64,000 nucleotides of DNA from Timema cristinae (Eukaryota > Arthropoda > Insecta > Phasmatodea > Timematidae), in the NCBI GenBank assembly GCA_039000515.1, contig JBCFYV010000935.1:59496346-59560345 (forward strand), written 5' to 3'. Below the pieces are notes generated by a model, which saw only the letters and a program-made list of their open reading frames with translations, ran no database searches and was not told where the DNA came from. The stretch's first letter is position 1, and each line of letters begins with the position of its first letter. This document shows, piece after piece, positions 57,724 through 64,000 of the stretch. Both the position numbers and the translations under genes were made by a program.

Positions 57724-58299
57724 TTAATTAATAAACTTCTAACAATTTCATCTGGTGTTGAATTAAGGTGCTATTTGCTTCATTCGACGCAAACTAAAAC
57801 AAACAGTATCTTATATTTTTCATAGAGTGAGATTTCTCTTGAAATCATTTGGACCTATATTTCCACAAAACGTGATTTCCACTTTCCTTTTTTTATCTAT
57901 AAATATTAAACTTGACGTTGTTTGTTTGAGAATCTTTCGAAGATAAATCAATCCATTTCCACTTCGTAATCATGGGATTTTGATAGCGATGCTAAGAGTA
58001 ATTTAAAACTAGTGAATGTATAAAGTTTTAAGTTAAAACTTTTGTCTCTTTCCGATATTTATAAAGTAGTTAAATTAGCATAGAGACTTCCAATAAGTAT
58101 TTTATGTAAATTAAAAAAAAAGTTAACAAACAATATAGTTTTATTTTGAATTAAAAAAAAACTCCATCAGACTTAATTAAATCCCTCTATTGGACAGCAT
58201 GTAACATTAGTTTCGGAGGAGATTTTAAGGGGGCTCCTCACGAATTTGAGATATTGCTTTACATTTTGTTTTCATTTATTTGAGGTATTTAACGTTAAA
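57724..58299. other. AT-rich non-coding stretch
   Basis: Nothing recognised. Confidence 0.4.
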
Positions 58300-58510
58300 T
58301 ATCTGAACCGACTGATTATATCAGTACACAACTTATAAACTAACTTAACTCTAGAACAGACACAACACCCAGCCCCCCGTCCGCCAATTCATCACTGTGA
58401 TAGATGAAACCCACATTTCACCAAAGATACATTTTTCTGCCATGCCAGGAATTGAACCAGGAACTCTTACTTCAGTAAGCAGACACGTTACCGACTGAGC
58501 TAAGGTGTCG
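58300..58510 (-). mobile_element. SINE-D, best-preserved copy
   Basis: Minus strand: CACCTTAGCTCAGTCGGTAA (A box), CCTGGTTCAATTCCTGGC (B box), then ATGAATTGGCGG, TTGTGTCTGTTCTAGAG and CTGATATAATCAGTCGGTTC. The head closely resembles an ordinary class I tRNA with TAGCTCAGTCGGTA. Confidence 0.82.
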
Positions 58511-58522
58511 GACTAAGATATT

Positions 58523-58680
58523 ATTATTATTAGCACCACGTCTTACTACCCGTTCGGGTTATACGCACTTACGCTAATGTGTAATGGTAGGGTGATTGTG
58601 AGATGAAATGAAGGACCTACAGTTTAACGTGGGATCCGAACCACGTTGGAGGTCTGGCATTCCCCACCTTCACAAGATGT
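58523..58680 (-). mobile_element. SINE-B, 5'-truncated
   Basis: Tail and body only, ending CTTCACAAGATGT. A perfect 12-bp duplication GACTAAGATATT at 58511-58522 and 58681-58692. Confidence 0.94.
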
Positions 58681-58734
58681 GACTAAGATATTGCTAATCA
58701 GATGTTGTATTTGGGCTAAATATTGACAAAACCT

Positions 58735-59050
58735 TAAACAGTACATGAGTTTGGTGTTTACTGGAATGAACAAAAAAACTATTCTTTTTGACCCTACATA
58801 CATACCTACCTACATATATATATGTATATGTATATATATGTATATATTATTATGTATATATATATGTATATATATATTATATAATATATATGTATATATG
58901 TATATATAATGTTATATGTATATATATGTATATGTATATATGTATATATATGTAATATATGTATAGTATATATGTATATATGTATATATATATATATTAT
59001 ATGTATATATATATGTATATTTTATATATGTATATATATATATGTATATG

Positions 59051-59081
<31 letters not shown>

Positions 59082-59395
59082 GTAAACGTGGTTTAAAAGC
59101 ATTCTCCACTTTGAAAAGTCCAAAAATCCACATTTTGGTTATTCATCAAGCTCTAAAAAAATACCCTTAAAACGAAAGGTAACTAACTATAGGAGCGTAT
59201 AATGGATATTTATGAATAGAATGATGTAATTTAATTAGGATAGGGGGAGTGGGTCATAATACAAATTAAAATGTAATTCGTATTTTCCTCCTCCCTGTTT
59301 GTTCTCCTACTGCCGGATAGCTCCACCCGGAAACGATATAAAACCTACTTGGTGTCAGACGTTTATTAATTTCTGCTCGACCATTTTAACGCCTT
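58735..59395 (+). repeat. Dispersed repeat J, copy 2
   Basis: ATGAGTTTGGTGTTTACTGG at the left and TATTTTCCTCCTCCCTGTTT, TAGCTCCACCCGG, TTTCTGCTCGACCATT at the right match 50775-51165. A (TATATG)n block is expanded inside. Confidence 0.6.
58797..59083. repeat. (TATATG)n / (TA)n microsatellite
   Basis: About 285 bp of TATATATGTA variants; copy 1 of repeat J has only a short ATGTATACATATATATAC here. Confidence 0.95.
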
Positions 59396-59396
59396 A

Positions 59397-59757
59397 ATGT
59401 GGGACAGAATGAAACTCAAATTGAGTTGTTTTTTTAGCAAGTTTTATAACAAAAAAATATTTTAGTCAAAATAAATCAAATATTGTTTCAGTAGATACGT
59501 TTTAATTAAATTGTCTACTTTAGTAATATCAATAGTAATTTAATTTGTGATGTGGGCATCGTAGAGTTGATAAAAAAATAAACTCTCCATTTAAAGGGTT
59601 TTTAATTACGTAAGTTCCATTATGTTCATGTTAAAAAACTGTTGATACTACAATGTCTAGACAATTAAGCTCAATCTATATGCAATACAATATTATATTT
59701 ATTTTTTTGCTATGAAATCTTGCGAAAATACTTTCCCGCGTCATCCCACATTTTAAT
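59397..59757. mobile_element. MITE-G, diverged
   Basis: GTCAAAATAAATCAAATATTG, AATATCAATAGTAATTTAATT and inverse AAAAAACTGTTGATACTAC, GCTATGAAATCTTGCGAAAA. Ends are decayed. Confidence 0.6.
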
Positions 59758-59829
59758 GATCACAAGAGATGACAAAGATGCAAAGATCGCTAATATTATA
59801 ATTATGTTTTTCCCCATCCCTTCATAAAA

Positions 59830-60430
59830 AAAACTCATCTTGTGAGTCCACAAACTAGTTATACTGACCAAGCGGCCGCCGCCATTAGCGATGGTATTGC
59901 GTATAGAAAATGTGTAGTCAGAGAACAACGCACTCTGGTGGTTAGTATCAGTTTTCTAGGCCTCAGATGCTACTTATTTATTCAAGTAGCTGCTCATTTG
60001 TCGCCATCATGATGATTTAGATCCCGTTCCAGACCCAAAGCTTCACAGAAAAATTCTATAAGAGCCGGGGTGACCTGGTGGTCTAGGGGTAAGGTGTCAG
60101 ACTTCTGTGCTGGCGGCCGGGGTTCAATCCTCGGTCCCGCCTCAGATTTATCTGATTTCCAAACCCTTCCTTCACCTCTGACAAGACATCTTGTGAATGT
60201 GGGGAATGCCAGGCCGCCACCGTGGTTCGGATTCCACGTTAAACTGTAGGTCCCTCATTTCATCTCATAATCACCCTACCATTACACATTAGCGTAAGTG
60301 CGTATAACCCGAACGGGTAGTAAGACGCGGTGCTAATAATAATAATAATAATATAAGAGCCGGGGATCAAACCCGAAAACACCTGGAGCTGTAGCCAGGA
60401 GCTCTGACCACTACACCACAAACGGTACCC
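59830..60430 (-). mobile_element. SINE-E, split by SINE-B
   Basis: 59830-60070 (3' body, CAAGTAGCTGCTCATTTGTC, GCTTCACAGA) and 60352-60430 (head, GGGGATCAAACCCG, TCTGACCACTACACCACA) are the two halves of one minus-strand SINE-E. Confidence 0.85.
60069..60351 (+). mobile_element. SINE-B, full length, nested
   Basis: Head GGTGACCTGGTGGTCTAGGG, B box GGGGTTCAATCCTCGG, body and tail ending (AAT)n. A 14-bp repeat TATAAGAGCCGGGG at 60057-60070 and 60352-60365; two of these G residues may belong to the SINE head. Confidence 0.95.
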
Positions 60431-60435
60431 CGTCC

Positions 60436-60625
60436 TTTCTTACCTGTCGGAAATGTCCGCATTTATACACGATAATGAGGTAGGGATTAGGAATTGAGAT
60501 AAAATAGACCCGCATTTGCGAGGAGAGAAAATTGGAGTCCATTTAAGAAATAAAACACCCTATCTCACCTATCCAGGGCTCTATCCCCGGACCTTCCCAC
60601 CACTGGGAAACCAATGGACGACCCC
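60436..60625 (-). mobile_element. SINE-C, degenerate
   Basis: GAGGTAGGGATTAGGAATTG, CCCGCATTTGCGAGGAGAG and GGCTCTATCCCCGGACC on plus. Confidence 0.55.
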
Positions 60626-60948
60626 GACATTTATTCCACATGGACACCGATTCAGGTGACGTCAGAGCTGCAAAGGACGTGATGAGGAAAGACGTAAATA
60701 CGACATTGTAATATGATTATGACGTATGATGTGACGATGACGAAAGATGTGGATGTGACAAAGACGACAACCGTGACTGTGACTATGACAAAGAACGCGA
60801 TACTAACGAAGTAGGGACACCGCCGACGGAAGGGAATGGGCGCACAGTAGGAAGCGTTGCCCCATCAATCAAAAGCGACGCCTTGACGAGGCGTGGGGTA
60901 GCGTGTGCGGCCCGTATCGGTCCGTAGATCGCTAGGAAACTGTTCCAA
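60626..60948. other. Non-coding, with imperfect GACGAT-type repeats
   Basis: 60690-60800 is rich in TGACGATGACG and TGTGACAAAGACGAC phrases at about 6-bp spacing. The short Asp-rich frame it opens has stops. Confidence 0.5.
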
Positions 60949-61396
60949 CATAATTACTATATTCACCATGTGACCCGTACTTGTTCTCTTGAGTTATCGC
61001 CTCCAAGAGCCGTTCTCACACGAGATGTGCCTCTACTGACAGTCTACACACGAGGACAACATAATTACTATATTCACCATGTGACCCGTACTTGTTCTCT
61101 TGAGTTATCGCCTCCAAGAGCCGTTCTCACACGAGATGTGCCTCTACTGACAGTCTACACACGAGGACAACATAATTACTATATTCACCATGTGACCCGT
61201 ACTTGTTCTCTTGAGTTATCGCCTCCAAGAGCCGTTCTCACACGAGATGTGCCTCTACTGACAGTCTACATACGAGGACAACATAATTACTATATTCACC
61301 ATGTGACCCGTACTTGTTCTCTTGAGTTATCGCCTCCAAGAGCCGTTCTCACACGAGATGTGCCTCTACTGACAGTCTACACACGAGGACAACATA
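60949..61396. repeat. 111-bp tandem repeat, four near-identical units
   Basis: Units begin at 60951, 61062, 61173 and 61284 (TAATTACTATATTCACCATG) and are almost identical, so the amplification is recent. 111 bp is 37 codons, which keeps one frame open across the array. A diverged unit continues at 61627-61720 after MITE-H. Confidence 0.96.
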
Positions 61397-61624
61397 CAGT
61401 AACCGCATGGCTTCTTCGGTGCTGACTGACAGCTGACAGCTGAAAGTTTTGAAAAGCTACCCGACCAAATTATGTATCCCTACGCCGAACCATATGATCT
61501 GCAAAAACATGTGTTTAGCAGCTGTCACTTCTGACAGTCAACATTTAGGTATATACCTAAATGTTGACTGTCAGAAGTCAGCTGTGAGCTGTCAGTCAGC
61601 ACCAAAGAAGCCACGAGGCTACTG
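61397..61624. mobile_element. MITE-H, complete, TA-flanked
   Basis: Ends CAGTAACCGCATGGCTTC and GAAGCCACGAGGCTACTG; central palindrome GTCAACATTTAGGTATATAC and its inverse. TA at 61395-61396 and 61625-61626. The 111-bp repeat gives the empty site (ACAACATAATTAC). Confidence 0.95.
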
Positions 61625-61720
61625 TAGTTACTATATTCACCATGTGACCTGTACTTGTTCTCCTAGAGCCGTTCTCACACGAGATGTAGCTTCACTGTCA
61701 GTCAATACATTAAGTAAACA

Positions 61721-62369
61721 AGCAGGTGGAACCAACGCTTAATACACTCAACACATTCATAAGATACATGCTTTAGGGTGTGGATGGCCTTCAGGCCTCA
61801 TGCGGCCTTTTAGCATATTCTGTCAATTATTTAGTTTCGCCTTTTATGAATATACGTTCTCAAATTAAAATTGTAATCCTACAATATATTAAGATGAAGT
61901 TTTTTTTTTATTAACTGTTGAGATGGTTAGTTTGTAGAGCTCTTTCTTGAGTGATTTTCTATTATATTTTATAATACTTACTACACGCTGATATAGGTCT
62001 ATATTTATTTTAAAGAATGCTTGTATGATATATATCTAAAGTTGAATTTTAAAATGAACCAAGATCCATGGAGAATAAACTCGAGAAAAAGCGAAAAAAC
62101 TGTTTCTGTCAAATATTTTATAATGTGTATTAAAACATTTTTTTGAAAAATGTTCCTTTATGAATGAATTTAAAAAATGAAATATTTCCTCGTTGATTAG
62201 AAAGGGCAAAAAGTAAAACAAACCATTTTGCTTCTTGATGGGTTCCTTGAAAAAAAAACATTAACTTATATTTAGGTAAATTACGTCTTTATAATTTTGA
62301 TAAAACTCTCTGAACATGAGGTATTTTTTATCAGTGTCAAAATTTACCCACCCCTGGTCTAAACGCTAA
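61721..62369. other. AT-rich non-coding stretch
   Basis: Nothing recognised. Confidence 0.4.
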
Positions 62370-62525
62370 ACTCTGAGGCATCCTCCTCATGATAGACCGA
62401 ACTGCCGATAAAGGAGAAATCAGGTTTAGAATCTTGGCCAAGTGTACTGAAGGTTTTTCAATAGTGGTATTTCACTCTCTCTCCAAGCAAATATGAGTAA
62501 ACTTTATCTTAATTTAACCTTATTT
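62370..62525 (+). mobile_element. SINE-C, partial
   Basis: CTCATGATAGACCGAACTGCC (head end), CAGGTTTAGAATCTTGGCC (decayed B box), TTTCACTCTCTCTCCAAGC (body). Confidence 0.6.
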
Positions 62526-62694
62526 ATACTCGTTTCGGTGGCCGCGTGGCCTAACGCACTACTCTCGTGTCAGACTAGACTGACAATGACGGGAGGATTG
62601 AGGTTCGAATCTTGGTCGGGTGTATGGGCACACTCGAATTGCGGAATAAAGTATACCTGTCATCCTGTGCACATGAGATTAGAAGTCCATTCAA

Positions 62695-62812
62695 CGCCTA
62701 ACTCTTAACATGACCTAACCAACTTAACATGACCTAACCTAACTTAACATGACCTAACCTATAACTTAACATGACCTAACCTATAACTTAACATGACCTA
62801 ACCTAACTTCCA
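62695..62812. repeat. TAACATGACCTAACC tandem repeat
   Basis: About five units of 15-22 bp containing CTTAACATGACCTAACCTA. CCTAACCTAA is formally two TTAGG units on the minus strand but is not a telomere array. Confidence 0.85.
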
Positions 62813-62845
62813 TTTTGAACAAAGTCGTATAAATTTAATTTCACT

Positions 62846-63027
62846 TCGCAGTTCGTGTAAGGATACAAGCAACCTCAGATGAGTTGTTCCGCATTCGTGT
62901 AAGGATACTAGCAACCTCGGATGAGTTGTTCCGCAGTTCGTGTAAGGATACTAGCAACCTCAGATGATTGTTCCGCAGTTCGTGTAAGGATACTAGCAAC
63001 CTCAGATGAGTTGTTCCGCTATTCGTG
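62846..63027. repeat. 43-bp tandem repeat, about four units
   Basis: Units contain GTTCGTGTAAGGATACTAGC and AACCTCAGATGAGTTGTTCC; one unit lacks two bases (GATGATTG). Confidence 0.92.
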
Positions 63028-63165
63028 TGCACCGGAATGTACTGAGGGTAGTTTTTCCACAACTGGTTAGATCCACTACTTTCACACATGCTGCTTCAAG
63101 TAATGCGGGTACACTTCCTCTAAATATATCTTTCCTAATCCCTAAGACATTTGTGTCATAGCTAG

Positions 63166-63475
63166 TAAGAAAATATATTATAAGCCAAGCAACGCATGTC
63201 TTGGTTTTTTTGAAAATAATAATATTTGGCTGTTTTTGTTGAGATATGTGTGTGTCAAGTTTATTTAAACTCCGTCCATTAGTTCAAAGTTATAAAGGAG
63301 GGATGACTTACACACAAACAAATCTCAAGAGTCCTATGGATCTTTGTGTGGTAGCTTTTTAATGTGAACCAAACGTTTGCAAAGTGTAAAGTCAAAATTC
63401 TATCACTTTTCTAAACTTTTAATGTAACTAAAAATATGCTACATGTTATAACAGTAGTTTGGTAAGACGGAACTT

Positions 63476-63506
<31 letters not shown>

Positions 63507-63999
63507 TATATTACAGCCAACATTGTTAACAATTTAGTATATTATTAGTGTTAAACTACAATGATTGATAATATCTATCAAAAGTGACAGCTGCATATCA
63601 CATGATTTGACTTATGAATACATGTGAAAGTAGATCTAGTAACTTTTCCTACTCACTTCAATGACAGAATGGTCTAGGGTGTTACTCTTGTGTTAGACTT
63701 GCCTGCTTAAAATGGGTAGAACTCCAAAACGCTTCCTTCCCTATGCCTACCTCATTAGAGTAATTATTATCATATATACGTATAGAGTGAACAGGTAAGT
63801 AATATGCAGCTATAAAAAAAACTAGCTTCCAGATAAGGCCTTTTCCAATTAAGCTGGACTATATAGGTGCTTAAATCGCTCTATCGGTCCCTTCCCGTGT
63901 AACCCCGCCTATAGACTAATTGGGGGGGAGAATAAGAGTTCGTGTTATGCAGAACATTATCTCTGTAGTACCCTGTACACACGTTAATCCACCCTTACC
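63166..63999. other. AT-rich end of window with (TA)n and a SINE-C remnant
   Basis: (TA)n at 63475-63511. 63665-63800 (GGTCTAGGGTGTTACTCTTG, CTATGCCTACCTCATTAGAG) is a SINE-C-like plus-strand fragment. No gene. Confidence 0.5.
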
Positions 64000-64000
64000 C

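Larger units (their letters stand above)
62625..63037. mobile_element. Small element with inverted ends and internal tandem repeats
   Basis: Begins TGGGCACACTCGAATTGCGG and ends CCGCTATTCGTGTGCACCGG, an imperfect inverted repeat of about 20 bp. TGTA is duplicated (62621-62624, 63038-63041) in the interrupted SINE. Inside are a TAACATGACCTAACC array and a 43-bp array. Confidence 0.75.
62528..63165 (+). mobile_element. SINE-C, split by a minisatellite-bearing MITE
   Basis: Head GGTGGCCGCGTGGCCTAACG, B box GAGGTTCGAATCTTGG to GGTCGGGTGTA at 62624; the body resumes at 63038 with TGTACTGAGGGTAGTTTTTC and continues to TTTGTGTCATAGCTAG. The shared tail is incomplete. Confidence 0.82.

Noticed and set aside
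60970..61425. 151-codon open frame with four 37-residue repeats
   Set aside because: The repeat unit is 111 bp, a multiple of three, so any stop-free frame stays open. It ends inside MITE-H and units are identical at the DNA level rather than only in protein.

Overview
This is animal nuclear DNA, almost certainly from an arthropod with a large, AT-rich, repeat-dense genome. The evidence is one exon of an arthropod-type connectin-like leucine-rich-repeat gene at the left edge, a Jockey-clade non-LTR retrotransposon, and dozens of tRNA-derived SINEs and palindromic DNA transposons. The species cannot be named from the sequence. No bacterial, phage or CRISPR features were seen.

Layout. 1-1008 is a protein-coding exon (nine or so LRRs) that runs off the left edge and ends at a clear GTGAGT splice donor. 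Nothing in the remaining 63 kb looks like another host exon, so it is either one giant intron of that gene or the intron plus intergenic DNA. 1.7-6.4 kb, 9.3-15.9 kb, 24.5-28.8 kb, 40.7-51.9 kb and 54-63.8 kb are dominated by SINEs. 6.75-8.5 kb holds two adjacent, related minisatellites. 17.4-18.3 kb is a foldback element, and 18.4-23.2 kb is a complete Jockey-type LINE with a perfect 12-bp target duplication. A Helitron-like element lies next to it (23.3-23.9 kb). 29.3-29.9 kb is a 48-bp minisatellite. 32.1-34.4 kb is a foldback-like segment enclosing what may be a decayed LTR-retrotransposon 5' end. 36.0-38.2 kb is a mariner-like element with about 450-bp inverted arms sitting inside a (CATA)n microsatellite. 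Other tandem arrays lie at 39.4-40.2, 42.6-43.9 (with higher-order structure), 44.8-45.3, 61 and 62.7-63.0 kb.

How the parts relate. Two unrelated tRNA-like heads (here called SINE-A/C and SINE-B) share one 3' tail with a small CCCG-AA-CGGG hairpin followed by (AAT)n, so they probably borrow the same LINE reverse transcriptase. That LINE is not the Jockey element in this window, whose 3' end differs and is plain poly-A. Perfect target duplications of 8-14 bp were read by eye for five SINE-B and two SINE-A copies. Nested insertions give a relative order: SINE-B is young (it interrupts SINE-C and SINE-E), SINE-A interrupts palindromic MITE-G, and TA-specific MITE-H interrupts tandem arrays and an old SINE-C. 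Family letters are labels used only in this annotation. All repeat calls come from comparing copies within the window by eye; boundaries of old copies are good to about 10-20 bp.
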